In this document: piece after piece, positions 43,855 to 52,270 of the stretch
Layout of the letters: every line of letters starts with the position of its first letter
How positions within the stretch are numbered: position 1 is the stretch's first letter
Assembly: GCA_963779055.1 (NCBI GenBank)
Contig: CAVZWN010000002.1
Location: 124,001-188,000 of the forward strand
DNA from: Sulfurimicrobium sp963779055
GTDB lineage: Bacteria > Pseudomonadota > Gammaproteobacteria > Burkholderiales > Sulfuricellaceae
Length of the DNA: 64,000 bases
Direction of reading: 5' to 3'
Program-made: the position numbers and the translations under genes
The notes under the pieces: model-generated
The model's database searches: none
Seen by the model: only the letters and a program-made list of their open reading frames with translations
What the model was told of the DNA's origin: nothing

Positions 43855-44315
43855 ACCCCGCCTTCAAACCCCGTCTGCCGCCACGCTTCATAAATCAGAA
43901 CAGCGGCTGCATTGGACAAATTCAGGCTGCGGCTCGCAGGCTGCATCGGCAGGCGGATACGCTGCCCAGGCGTGAACTTTGCCAGTATTTCCGCTGGCAA
44001 CCCACGGCTTTCCGGCCCGAAAATCAGTACATCCCCTGCCTGAAAATGCACATCGGTGTAGCGTGTTGCGCCCTTGGTGGTAATCGCAAACATTCTTCGC
44101 CCATCAAAATGCTCCATGCAGGCCGCCCAGTTCGAATGGACTTTGAGCGTGGCATATTCGTGATAATCCAGCCCGGCGCGTTGCAACTGCTTGTCCTCAA
44201 GGGTAAAGCCCAGCGGCTCCACCAGATGCAGAGCGTTGCCGGTATTGGCGCACAGACGGATGATATTGCCCGTATTGGGCGGAATTTCTGGCTCAAAAAG
44301 TACGATTTCAAACAA
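43851..44315 (-). CDS. trmL: TrmL, tRNA (cytidine/uridine-2'-O-)-methyltransferase
   Basis: This SPOUT methyltransferase modifies the wobble base of tRNA-Leu. The start is probably TTG at 44315 (AGGA 9 bp upstream), giving LFEIVLFEPEIPPNTGNIIR, which matches the usual TrmL beginning and length (154 aa here, 157 in E. coli). Motifs are NTGNALHLVEPLGF, LIFGPESRGLP and PMQPASRSLNLSNAAAVLIYE with the SAM knot. A longer ATG/TTG start at 44390 would add 25 unsupported residues. It is convergent with gpsA. Confidence 0.9.
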   Translation of the reverse strand: MFEIVLFEPEIPPNTGNIIRLCANTGNALHLVEPLGFTLEDKQLQRAGLDYHEYATLKVHSNWAACMEHFDGRRMFAITTKGATRYTDVHFQAGDVLIFGPESRGLPAEILAKFTPGQRIRLPMQPASRSLNLSNAAAVLIYEAWRQTGFEGGV

Positions 44316-44407
44316 TTTCTTGTATCCTGATTGGAAAAACGTTAATTTAACACTATCAATGAGATGTGTTTCACTTATGACAAACAACATGAGAAATCGG
44401 GGCGACG

Positions 44408-46111
44408 ATGGCCAAGCCTGAAAAAATCCGCCTGGGTGAAGTGCTGATCCAGCAGAATCTGCTCACGGAAGATCAGCTCAAGCAGGCGCTGGCCGAGCAG
44501 AAAAGCAGTGGCCGCAAGTTGGGCCGGATTTTTATCGAGAATGGCTTCGTCACTGAAGAGGGTATCGCCGAAGCCATTGCGCGCCAGTTGCAGATCCCCT
44601 TTATCAACCTCAAGTTCTACAATGTCGACACCGAGCTGGTCAACAAGCTGCCGGAAACCCAGGCGCGGCGTTTCCGCGCGCTGGTGCTGGAGGATAAAGG
44701 AGCCACGCTGCTGCTCGGCATGGCCGATCCTTCCGATCTGTTCGCCTATGATGAACTGACGCGCCTGCTCAAGCGTGACATCGATCTCGCGGCGGTGGCA
44801 GAAAGCCAGCTGCTGCAAACCATCGACCGCGTATATCGTCGTACCGGCCAGATCAGCGGTCTGGCCCAGGCGCTGGAAGAAGAACTGGGCGATACCGTGG
44901 TGGATTTTGGCGGGCTTGGCGCCACCACCAATCTGGAAGAAGCGCCGGTCGTCAAGCTGCTGCAAACCATGTTCGAGGACGCCATCCAGGTGCGTGCATC
45001 AGACGTCCATATCGAACCGCAGGAAGCTAAACTACAGATCCGCTTCCGTATTGACGGTGTGCTGCATCTGCAAACGGAAGCCGACAATAAGATTGCCCCC
45101 GCCCTGGTGTTGCGCCTCAAGCTGATGTCCGGCCTGGATATTTCCGAGAAACGCATGCCCCAGGACGGGCGCTTCAACATCAAGGTGCGCGGCCAGTCAA
45201 TCGATGTGCGGATATCCTCCATGCCCACCCAGCATGGCGAATCGGTGGTGATGCGCCTGCTCAACCAGAGCGGCGGCATCCTGATGCTGGACAAACTGGG
45301 CATGCCGCCGGACATGCTGGAAAGATTCCGCAAGATTCTGCATCGTCCCAACGGCATGGTGCTGGTGACCGGGCCGACCGGCTCCGGCAAGACCACCACC
45401 CTGTATTCCGCGCTGGCGGAACTGAACACGATCGAATCCAAGATCCTCACCGTGGAAGACCCGGTGGAATACCGCCTGCCGGGCATCAATCAGGTGCAGG
45501 TCAACGAGAAAATCGACCTGTCCTTCGCCCGCGTGCTGCGCTCCACTTTGCGGCAGGATCCGGACATCATTCTGGTGGGTGAGATTCGCGACCAGGAAAC
45601 CGCGCAGATCGGCCTGCGCGCCGCCATGACCGGCCACATGGTGCTATCCACCCTGCACACCAACGACGCCATCAGCACTCCGATCCGCCTCATCGACATG
45701 GGCGTGCCACGCTTCATGGTGGCGACTTCGCTGCAAGTGGTGCTGGCCCAGCGCCTGGTGCGCCTGGTTTGCGAGAGTTGCGTTGAGACGTATACGCTCA
45801 AGCCTTATGAACACGAGTGGATGCGACTCGAACTCAAAGACGAGGTAGATCAGCATTCATACAAACATGGCCGCGGCTGCACCAACTGCAACGGCACCGG
45901 CTACCAGGGCCGGATGGGTGTTTACGAAATGCTGGAAATGAACTTCGAAATGGTCGAAGCCGCCAATCACCACGATCCCGCACATTTCATGAAAATGGCG
46001 CGCCAGCAGATGGCCGGAAAAACCCTGCGCAGTCAGGCTGTCGGTGAAGTCCTCAGAGGGCGCACGACTGTGGCTGAAGCGATGCGCATCAGCAATCAAT
46101 TCGAGGATTGA
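44408..46111 (+). CDS. mshE: MshE-type pilus/T2SS assembly ATPase
   Basis: This is the hexameric ATPase that powers assembly of MSHA-like pili or type II pseudopili. The 567-aa protein starts with an MshEN domain, a c-di-GMP-binding module: two repeats of RLGEVLIQQNLLTEDQLKQAL and LGRIFIENGFVTEEGIAEAI type. Then come the GspE core with Walker A GPTGSGKTTTLYSAL (near residue 320), an Asp box, Walker B RQDPDIILVGEIRD, a His box STLHTND, and a tetracysteine-like CESC/CTNC pair. mshG and a prepilin follow, with a foreign cassette in between. Confidence 0.88.
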   Translation: MAKPEKIRLGEVLIQQNLLTEDQLKQALAEQKSSGRKLGRIFIENGFVTEEGIAEAIARQLQIPFINLKFYNVDTELVNKLPETQARRFRALVLEDKGATLLLGMADPSDLFAYDELTRLLKRDIDLAAVAESQLLQTIDRVYRRTGQISGLAQALEEELGDTVVDFGGLGATTNLEEAPVVKLLQTMFEDAIQVRASDVHIEPQEAKLQIRFRIDGVLHLQTEADNKIAPALVLRLKLMSGLDISEKRMPQDGRFNIKVRGQSIDVRISSMPTQHGESVVMRLLNQSGGILMLDKLGMPPDMLERFRKILHRPNGMVLVTGPTGSGKTTTLYSALAELNTIESKILTVEDPVEYRLPGINQVQVNEKIDLSFARVLRSTLRQDPDIILVGEIRDQETAQIGLRAAMTGHMVLSTLHTNDAISTPIRLIDMGVPRFMVATSLQVVLAQRLVRLVCESCVETYTLKPYEHEWMRLELKDEVDQHSYKHGRGCTNCNGTGYQGRMGVYEMLEMNFEMVEAANHHDPAHFMKMARQQMAGKTLRSQAVGEVLRGRTTVAEAMRISNQFED

Positions 46112-46121
46112 TGGAAAGGCG

Positions 46122-46532
46122 ATGAACCACGGAGAGCACGGAGCACACGGAGAATTGCGTGACTGCGACGATACTCTGATTGAGCGTGTACTAGGTGCAG
46201 CAATCAGTGTTCATCGGGAGTTAGGGGTGGGCCTGTTGGAATCGGTGTATGAGTTGGCGTTAATGATGGAATTGAATGCCCTTGGCATCGAGGCGAAGCG
46301 ACAAGTGGACATCCCGGTAAGTTATAAAGGGGTAGACTTGGGTGTCGGCTTTCGAGCTGACATTATTGTTGCAGAATGCCTGATTCTTGAAATTAAGGCG
46401 GTAGATGAGCTTAGCTCAATACACACCGCACAGATAATGAGCTATCAGAAATTACTGGCTTATAAAAGAGGGCTTTTGCTGAATTTCAACAAGAAATTAT
46501 TAAAGGACGGGATTCGTCGTGTTTCAATTTAG
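46122..46532 (+). CDS. GxxExxY protein (PD-(D/E)XK nuclease-like)
   Basis: This small protein (136 aa from ATG 46122) is named for its motif G-x-x-E-x-x-Y, here GLLESVYE. It has a predicted nuclease core of the PDDEXK_3 type: RADIIVAE with Asp, followed by LEIKAV as the E-x-K strand. The first residues MNHGEHGAHGELRD are encoded by the left terminal repeat itself. The codon use is AT-richer than mshE and mshG. The family is widespread but its job is unknown. It splits the msh operon, sits between inverted repeats and so looks like an inserted cassette. Longer in-frame starts (46044) would overlap mshE. Confidence 0.8.
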   Translation: MNHGEHGAHGELRDCDDTLIERVLGAAISVHRELGVGLLESVYELALMMELNALGIEAKRQVDIPVSYKGVDLGVGFRADIIVAECLILEIKAVDELSSIHTAQIMSYQKLLAYKRGLLLNFNKKLLKDGIRRVSI

Positions 46533-46566
46533 CTTTCCCTCCGTGATCTTTGTGCTCTCCGTGGTT
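46125..46566. mobile_element. Inverted-repeat cassette enclosing the GxxExxY gene
   Basis: Left repeat AACCACGGAGAGCAC (46125-46139), continued by GGAGCACACGGAG; right repeat, read in reverse, begins with the identical 15 bp (46552-46566) and continues AAAGATCACGGAG. The span is 442 bp and contains only the GxxExxY gene. It separates mshE from mshG by 471 bp. No target duplication is evident. Confidence 0.75.
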
Positions 46567-46582
46567 AACAGGGTTTATTGAC

Positions 46583-47812
46583 GTGCCTTTTTTCTCCTAC
46601 AAAGCCCGAAACGCACGCGGCGAGCTGATCGAAGGCATTCAGGAAGGCCCGGACAGCGCTGCGGTGGCCGACATGCTGTTCAATGGCGGGATGACGCCGG
46701 TAGAGATCGCAGTTTCTGCCAAGGGGCCAGGCGCGCAGCAGGAAAGCTGGCTGGAGCGCATGCAGCAGCAGAAAATCACGGCTGTCGATATCATGCTTTA
46801 CTCGCGCCAGATGTACACCCTGCTCAAGGCCGGTGTGCCCATCATGCGCGCCCTGGCTGGCTTGCAGGAATCGACGCATAACCACAGCATGAAAAAAGTG
46901 CTCCAGGATATGCGCGAGAGTCTGGATAGCGGGCGCGAGCTTTCCGCCGCCATGCGCCGTCACCCTGGCGTATTCAGCTCTTTTTACGTCAGCATGGTGC
47001 GCGTGGGCGAAGCAACCGGCATGCTGGAAGAAATTTTCCTGCGCCTGTTCCATTACCTGGAGTTCGAGAAAACCACCAAGGACAAGATCAAGGCAGCAAT
47101 GCGCTACCCTACGTTCGTGGTTATAGCGATGGCAGTCGCAATTGCGATCATCAACCTGTTCGTGATACCGGCCTTTTCCAAGGTGTACAAGGGCTTCAAT
47201 GCAGAATTGCCGATGATGACCAAGATTCTGATCGCCAGTTCGGATTTTACCGTGCAGTACTGGCCTGCCATGCTCCTGGTGCTGGCTGGAGCGTTTTACG
47301 GGTTTCGTCTCTATGTGGCCACGCCGGCCGGACGCTATCAGTGGGATAGAATCAAGTTGCGCTTGCCGGTGGTGGGTAGCATCATCGAAAAAGCCACGCT
47401 CTCCCGTTTCGCCCGCAGTTACGCGCTTACCAGTCGTAGCGGCGTGCCCATTGTGCAGGGACTGAGCGTCGTGGCGCAGGTGGTGGATAACGACTTTATC
47501 GCCAAAAAAATCGACAACATCCGCGAAGGGGTGGAACGCGGTGACAGTATTTTACGCACTGCGGCAGCTTCTGGCGTTTTCACCCCGGTGGTGCTGCAAA
47601 TGGTCGCCGTCGGTGAGGAAACCGGCGAACTGGACGACCTGATGCAAGAAATTGCCGAAATGTACGAGCGCGAAGTGGCTTACGAAGTGGACAACCTTTC
47701 GGCCAAGATCGAACCTATCCTGATTGTCGGTCTGGGCGTTCTGGTACTGATTCTGGCGCTGGGCGTTTTCCTGCCAATCTGGGATCTGGGCAAAGCGGCT
47801 ATGCAAAAGTGA
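46583..47812 (+). CDS. mshG: MshG/GspF-type pilus inner-membrane platform protein
   Basis: This polytopic protein is the platform on which the MshE ATPase acts. Starting at GTG 46583 it has 409 residues, beginning VPFFSYKARNARGELIEG, which is the family's normal N terminus; AGGG is 9-10 bp upstream. Two GspF domains are visible, each with an ETGELDDLM or ATGMLEEIF element, and hydrophobic segments FVVIAMAVAIAIINLFVIPAF, MLLVLAGAFYGFRLYV and ILIVGLGVLVLILALGVFL. The prepilin gene starts inside its stop (GTGA). Confidence 0.92.
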   Translation: MPFFSYKARNARGELIEGIQEGPDSAAVADMLFNGGMTPVEIAVSAKGPGAQQESWLERMQQQKITAVDIMLYSRQMYTLLKAGVPIMRALAGLQESTHNHSMKKVLQDMRESLDSGRELSAAMRRHPGVFSSFYVSMVRVGEATGMLEEIFLRLFHYLEFEKTTKDKIKAAMRYPTFVVIAMAVAIAIINLFVIPAFSKVYKGFNAELPMMTKILIASSDFTVQYWPAMLLVLAGAFYGFRLYVATPAGRYQWDRIKLRLPVVGSIIEKATLSRFARSYALTSRSGVPIVQGLSVVAQVVDNDFIAKKIDNIREGVERGDSILRTAAASGVFTPVVLQMVAVGEETGELDDLMQEIAEMYEREVAYEVDNLSAKIEPILIVGLGVLVLILALGVFLPIWDLGKAAMQK

Positions 47813-48300
47813 GGCGCAAGCAGGCGGGCTTCAGCTTGCTGGAGTTGATGATTGTGGCCGGAATATTGGCTATTTTCGCCGGCTTGTTACTGAATCGCCT
47901 GCATTATTATCAGGAAACGGCCGAAAAAACCAATATGGAGGCTACTGTCAAAGCCTTGCAAAGCGGGCTGCGTTTCGAGATGGCGCGAGCGCTGATGGCG
48001 GGTCAGAAAATCGATTTTCAGCGCTTGATACATGAAAACCCGATGAACTGGCTGGAAAAGAAACCGCCCAATTACCTGGGTGAATATGGCAGCCATATGG
48101 GTGATCCGGCGCGGGGCGGCTGGTATTTTGATGCGGCAAAGCGGGAGTTGATTTATCTGCCCGCGCTGGGCGATCATTTTGTACCGGACAGCGAAGGACA
48201 GATACGGGTGCGTTACCGTGTCGAACTGCTTGCCGGGAAGAGTCCCTCGGAAACTGTCATGGCACGGCTGAAAGAGGTCGAAACCTATTCCTGGTTTTAG
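47809..48300 (+). CDS. Type IV/MSHA prepilin-like protein
   Basis: This 163-aa protein has a prepilin leader (VRRKQAG) with the cleavage and methylation motif G-FSLLELMIVAGILAI, a hydrophobic N-terminal helix, and a C-terminal globular part with few cysteines. The position after mshE-mshG agrees with MshF or a minor pilin; the sequence is too diverged to name. GTG 47809 overlaps the mshG stop. No further msh genes follow; the operon ends at a repeat element. Confidence 0.8.
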   Translation: MRRKQAGFSLLELMIVAGILAIFAGLLLNRLHYYQETAEKTNMEATVKALQSGLRFEMARALMAGQKIDFQRLIHENPMNWLEKKPPNYLGEYGSHMGDPARGGWYFDAAKRELIYLPALGDHFVPDSEGQIRVRYRVELLAGKSPSETVMARLKEVETYSWF

Positions 48301-48304
48301 GGAA

Positions 48305-48478
48305 GGGCTGATTTAATCGTCATTGCCCCATGGGGTTCCGATCCACAACGAACTGAAGTTCGTGTGGAATCGTATACGAGGAGCAAAGCGACGAAGCAAT
48401 CTGTAAGCTGTCGATTCGTTAAAATAAAGATTGCTTCGCTGCGATCGCAATGACGGGGCTGCGGAATAAATCAGCGCC
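48305..48478. repeat. CGTCATTGC dispersed repeat element
   Basis: The ends GGGCTGATTTA (48305) and TAAATCAGCGCC (48468-48479) are inverted, and inside them CGTCATTGC (48318-48326) faces GCAATGACG (48446-48454). Within these lie GAGGAGCAAAGCGACGAAGC (48379-48398) and the opposed AGATTGCTTCGCTGCGAT. This fits the widespread GTCATTGCGAGGAGC repeat of many bacteria, from memory. It ends the msh operon. Confidence 0.75.
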
Positions 48479-48696
48479 TCCTTAGTGGTCATGCGCCTCC
48501 CAACTGTATCCGGCCTTTGTCTGGACACCCAAACTCCCCCTAGGGAGAATCCCCTATGGTTTTATGACAACCTGATACGTTAAGGTGCGGTTTCTTCTAT
48601 TTTCCGTGAACCTGGCCGGGTCGGGTGTGCATTTCTGGCTGCACGTCGAGAGAACCAGCCTTTTCCTGGACAGGTTCGGGCAAAGGATTGCCATTG
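48479..48696. other. Leader region of the GGDEF gene
   Basis: This 218-bp stretch after the repeat has no credible gene. It holds CCCCCTAGGGAG and an AAGGA ribosome site before ATG 48697. No promoter could be set with confidence. Confidence 0.4.
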
Positions 48697-50244
48697 ATGA
48701 AACCACTTTCGGTCTGGACTTACGTCTTTAGTCTTGGGCTATGGCTGTCCCTGTGCTTTGGTGCGGCAGCCATCGTGGTTGAACTGAATATTCGCGAAGC
48801 AGAAAAAGGCCTGACGCAATATGGTGATGCCTATTCAAGTCATCTCGACAAGGCGATGGTCAGCAGTGAAGCCGTCCTGAAAGGATTTTCCGCCCTGTTT
48901 GGTAGCGTTGGCACCACTGACCCGGCAAAAGTTGCGCGCTATGTTCAGCAGGTGGTCGAGACAAATCCGCATATCTTCGCGCTCGAAATAATCCAGGCCG
49001 TCTCAAGGAACCAGCTTGCCGGTCTTGTTGCCAGAAAGAAGCGCGATGGTGTGCCTGATTTCACAATCAAGTCGTTTTCCTATGACTCCGACCGGAAATG
49101 GCAGGCACCAAAAGATAAAGCCTTCTATTACCCGATCGTCTTCACGGAGCCGATGCTCTCTGGCTCCGAAGACATCCTTGGGCTGGATGTAGAAAGCATT
49201 CCTTTGCTGCAACAAACCATGAGCGAATCCCTCCGGCGTCGCGTGCCAGTCGCCAGCCATCCGTTCAGGCTGGTTCAGGGCAATCTGGCCTATATTGTTT
49301 TTTGTCCGATAGGCACGGCTAGCCGGACTGATGGCGCATCCCCGGCATCCGGCACTCAGGATGAACTGGTGGTGGACATGGTGATCGACGTTGCCAGGCT
49401 GGCCGGCGCTGCCAGACTCCCTGCTTTTGATGGGGGCGCGATGGTTGTACACCACAAGGATTTCAGTCCGGACGACCCCAGGGGCCAGTTGCTGACCATG
49501 TCGGGGAAGGCCCGCAGCCCTATTGAGCGCGCCATTTTCCCCCGCTTTGAGTACAAGAAAACACTGGCAACGATGGATGGCCCTTTTTCCCTGGTGGCGA
49601 CCCGGCAACTTGGCTGGTCTGATTTGAGCCTGTGGCTGCTGGCCTTGATGGCGGCGTTGACATTCATGTCTTCCTTGATGCTGGTGGCGTATTTGCGCGC
49701 ACATCAGCAGGGGCGGATCCTGGATATCGAGAACCAGCAGCGGTTGTGGCAGCTTGCCAATCACGATTCCTTGACGGGGCTTCCCAACCGCATGCTGCTG
49801 ATGGACAGGATGGAGCAGTTGCTATCCAGAATGCGGCGCCAGGGCAAGCAGCTTGCTGTCATTTTTCTGGATATTGATGACTTCAAGCAGGTCAATGATG
49901 CCTATGGGCATGACATTGGCGACCAGTTGCTCCGGTTCGTTGCAGAGCGCCTCCAGACGGCGATTCGGGTGGACGATACCGTGGCAAGACTGGGGGGTGA
50001 CGAATTTGTTATCCTGATCGAGGGCATGGAAAGCGTGGCAACGCTGGGTATCGTGAACCAGAAAATCCGGCAAAAACTGACCGATGGATTCATGGTGGAT
50101 GGCCAGCTGATCCGTGTGCGGGCCAGTATCGGCATCGCCATTTCCCCCGAAGATGGCGACAGCCCGGAAGCCCTGCTCAAACAGGCCGACATGAGAATGT
50201 ACGCAGACAAGAAAATCCGCGCGGCAAGGATCCATCTCGCCTGA
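48697..50244 (+). CDS. Membrane diguanylate cyclase with CHASE-like sensor
   Basis: This protein makes c-di-GMP from GTP. The 515-aa protein has TM1 (VFSLGLWLSLCFGAAAIVV), a periplasmic CHASE-like domain of about 270 residues (with SVGTTDPAKVARYVQ and FALEIIQAVSR), TM2 (LWLLALMAALTFMSSLMLVA) and a GGDEF domain. The signature is ARLGGDEFVILIEG, so it should be active, and RVDD five residues before it forms the inhibitory I-site. No EAL domain follows. It sits next to the MSHA-type ATPase whose N terminus binds c-di-GMP, so a local circuit is possible. Confidence 0.9.
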   Translation: MKPLSVWTYVFSLGLWLSLCFGAAAIVVELNIREAEKGLTQYGDAYSSHLDKAMVSSEAVLKGFSALFGSVGTTDPAKVARYVQQVVETNPHIFALEIIQAVSRNQLAGLVARKKRDGVPDFTIKSFSYDSDRKWQAPKDKAFYYPIVFTEPMLSGSEDILGLDVESIPLLQQTMSESLRRRVPVASHPFRLVQGNLAYIVFCPIGTASRTDGASPASGTQDELVVDMVIDVARLAGAARLPAFDGGAMVVHHKDFSPDDPRGQLLTMSGKARSPIERAIFPRFEYKKTLATMDGPFSLVATRQLGWSDLSLWLLALMAALTFMSSLMLVAYLRAHQQGRILDIENQQRLWQLANHDSLTGLPNRMLLMDRMEQLLSRMRRQGKQLAVIFLDIDDFKQVNDAYGHDIGDQLLRFVAERLQTAIRVDDTVARLGGDEFVILIEGMESVATLGIVNQKIRQKLTDGFMVDGQLIRVRASIGIAISPEDGDSPEALLKQADMRMYADKKIRAARIHLA

Positions 50245-50285
50245 GCGATAGTCATCCCTATCGCTCCAGATGACAATATTGTCAT
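50245..50285. promoter_or_regulatory. Hairpin and 16-bp palindrome after the GGDEF gene
   Basis: GCGATAG/CTATCGC (50245-50251 with 50258-50264) forms a 7-bp stem directly after the stop. ATGACAATATTGTCAT (50270-50285) is a perfect 16-bp palindrome, a good shape for a dimeric regulator operator. No T run follows the hairpin. Confidence 0.45.
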
Positions 50286-50353
50286 GCAATTGACATGATC
50301 TTGTCCTAAAATGCCACTCCCTGGGTAGCAAGACATGGAGTAAGCACATTCAA

Positions 50354-50587
50354 ATGCAATCACAAGAAATCATACTGGCACAAATAGACTCGGCCCTGGC
50401 AGGACTAAGCCGGGTTCGCGAGCGCCTGGCCGATACCTCAATGCCATTCGAGCCGGACCTGATCGAATACGATTTGCAACGCGCCTCATCTCATCTGGAA
50501 GATATTTGTCATAACTGGCAGGCCTCAAGAACCTATTCAGCGAAGCAGCACCTTCCCAGTGTCACCCTGCCCAGGGCATTGGACTGA
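50354..50587 (+). CDS. Small hypothetical protein
   Basis: This 77-aa ORF starts at ATG 50354 and encodes an acidic, mostly helical protein (EIILAQIDSALAGLSRVRER, LIEYDLQRASSHLEDICHNW). There is no signal peptide or known motif, and I do not recognise it. A start near CATGGAGTAAG gives a plausible ribosome site. It is 109 bp after the GGDEF gene and 83 bp before the carbonic anhydrase. Coding status is moderate: amino-acid composition looks real, but homology cannot be tested here. Confidence 0.5.
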   Translation: MQSQEIILAQIDSALAGLSRVRERLADTSMPFEPDLIEYDLQRASSHLEDICHNWQASRTYSAKQHLPSVTLPRALD

Positions 50588-50670
50588 AACGCCATCCGGA
50601 TTTAAGAAGGTCTGGATTAATAATGCGCTGCCAGTACAACTTTACCCTCAATAAAAACCAAGGAGAGACC

Positions 50671-51411
50671 ATGTACCAACGTATTGCCCTGATTTTTGCC
50701 GCCAGTTTGCTGGCCAGCCCCGCCGCTTTCGCTTCTGGCAAGGCGCAATGGAAATACAGTGGACACGAAGGCCCTGAGCACTGGGGCGAGCTGGCGCCTG
50801 AATTTGCCGCTTGTGCCAAGGGCGTGAACCAGTCGCCGATCGACCTGAAGGGTGCAATCGAAGCAAATCTGCCTCCGATCAAGTTCAACTATGCCACCCA
50901 GGCCAGTGAAATCCTGAACAACGGCCACACCATCCAGGCCAATTTTGCACCGGGTAGCACGATCAAGGTGGATGGCATCTTGTTCGAGCTGAAACAGGTG
51001 CATTTCCATGCGCCGAGTGAAAATCTGATCAACGGAAAATCCTACCCGCTGGAAGGCCACCTGGTTCATGCCAACAAGGACGGGCACCTTGCCGTGGTTG
51101 CCGTCATGTATAACGAAGGCAAGGCGAATGCGGGCCTCGCGGGACTATGGAAGCAGATGCCTGCGGAGGCAGGCGGCCCGGTGGCCCTGGCTTCCAGCGT
51201 CAACGCCAATGGCCTGCTCCCGGCCAAGCGTGATTATTACCGCTTCAATGGTTCCCTGACCACTCCGCCTTGCAGCGAAGGCGTGCGCTGGCTGGTGATG
51301 AAGCAGCCCGTGACCGCTTCCAGAGAGCAGATCGAGCAATTTTCCCGTGTCATGCACCACCCCAACAATCGCCCGTTACAACCCGTCAACGCGCGCCCTG
51401 TATTGCAGTAA
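50671..51411 (+). CDS. Alpha-type carbonic anhydrase, periplasmic
   Basis: This zinc enzyme interconverts CO2 and bicarbonate in the periplasm. From ATG 50671 (AGGAGA 6 bp upstream) the protein has 246 aa with a signal peptide (IALIFAASLLASPAAFA). The core shows HWGELAPEF, NQSPIDL, two zinc His in QVHFHAPSEN, the third in EGHLVHANKDG, and LTTPPCSEGVRW. It may supply bicarbonate for autotrophic growth. A strong terminator follows. Confidence 0.93.
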   Translation: MYQRIALIFAASLLASPAAFASGKAQWKYSGHEGPEHWGELAPEFAACAKGVNQSPIDLKGAIEANLPPIKFNYATQASEILNNGHTIQANFAPGSTIKVDGILFELKQVHFHAPSENLINGKSYPLEGHLVHANKDGHLAVVAVMYNEGKANAGLAGLWKQMPAEAGGPVALASSVNANGLLPAKRDYYRFNGSLTTPPCSEGVRWLVMKQPVTASREQIEQFSRVMHHPNNRPLQPVNARPVLQ

Positions 51412-51427
51412 TACCTAGTACCATATC

Positions 51428-51475
51428 GGCAACACTGAGCGAGGCACCCGGCCTCGTCATGTGTTGCCTTTTTTG
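51428..51475 (+). terminator. Rho-independent terminator of the carbonic anhydrase gene
   Basis: GGCAACACtgaGCGAGGC and GCCTCGTcatGTGTTGCC (51428-51445 with 51451-51468) pair over a 5-nt loop with a small internal bulge, followed by TTTTTT (51469-51474). It lies just 17 bp after the stop. Confidence 0.85.
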
Positions 51476-51496
51476 TTTGTGCAGAATAAATATTCA

Positions 51497-52270
51497 ATGA
51501 AACTTGCCACCTGGAATGTCAATTCCCTCAAAGTGCGTCTGCCACATGTACTGGACTGGCTGAAGCAGCACCAGCCGGATGCCCTGTGCCTGCAGGAACT
51601 GAAGCAGGAAGATAAAAATTTCCCTTTGGCTGAAATCGAGGCGGCAGGCTATCGCGCGGTTTTCTCCGGCCAGAAAACCTATAACGGCGTGGCCATTCTC
51701 AGCAAGGTTTCGCTGCAGGATGTGTGTATTGGCATACCGGACTATGAGGATGAACAGAAGCGGGTGCTGGCAGCGACGCTCGATGGCGTGCGCCTGGTAT
51801 GCGTCTATGTGCCCAACGGCCAGAGCGTGGATTCCGACAAATACCAGTACAAGCTGCAATGGCTGGAAGCCCTGACCGCCTGGCTCAGGGATGAGTTGAC
51901 GCGCTACCCGGAGCTGGCCTTGCTGGGGGACTACAACATCGCACCGGAAGACCGCGATGTACATGACCCCAAGGCATGGGAAGGCTCGGTGCTGTGCAGC
52001 GCACCGGAACGGGAAGCCTTCCGGAAGCTGCTGCAACTGGGGCTGAAGGACAGTTTCCGCCTGTTCCCCCAGGAAGAGGGCGCATTCACCTGGTGGGACT
52101 ACCGGATGCATGCCTTCCGGCGTAAACTGGGCTTGCGCATTGATCACATCCTGTTGAGCGATGCACTGGTTCCGGAGTGTGTTTCATGCGTGGCGGATAT
52201 CGAGCCACGCAAGCTGGAACGGCCTTCCGACCACGCCCCGGTGATTGCGGAGATCAGACATGCTACTTAG
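51497..52270 (+). CDS. xth: Exodeoxyribonuclease III
   Basis: This is an AP endonuclease and 3' exonuclease for base-excision repair. The 257-aa protein starts MKLATWNVNSLKVRLPHVLD and has CLQELKQED, GDYNIAPEDRDV (catalytic Asp and Asn) and the final SDHAPVIAEI with the catalytic His. ATG 51497 lies in the tail of the terminator region. It overlaps the following gene by 11 bp. The exact subclass (XthA or ExoA) is not decided. Confidence 0.92.
   Translation: MKLATWNVNSLKVRLPHVLDWLKQHQPDALCLQELKQEDKNFPLAEIEAAGYRAVFSGQKTYNGVAILSKVSLQDVCIGIPDYEDEQKRVLAATLDGVRLVCVYVPNGQSVDSDKYQYKLQWLEALTAWLRDELTRYPELALLGDYNIAPEDRDVHDPKAWEGSVLCSAPEREAFRKLLQLGLKDSFRLFPQEEGAFTWWDYRMHAFRRKLGLRIDHILLSDALVPECVSCVADIEPRKLERPSDHAPVIAEIRHAT

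Noticed and set aside
50290..50312. TTGACA...TAAAAT promoter before the 77-aa gene
   Set aside because: The boxes are only 11 bp apart.
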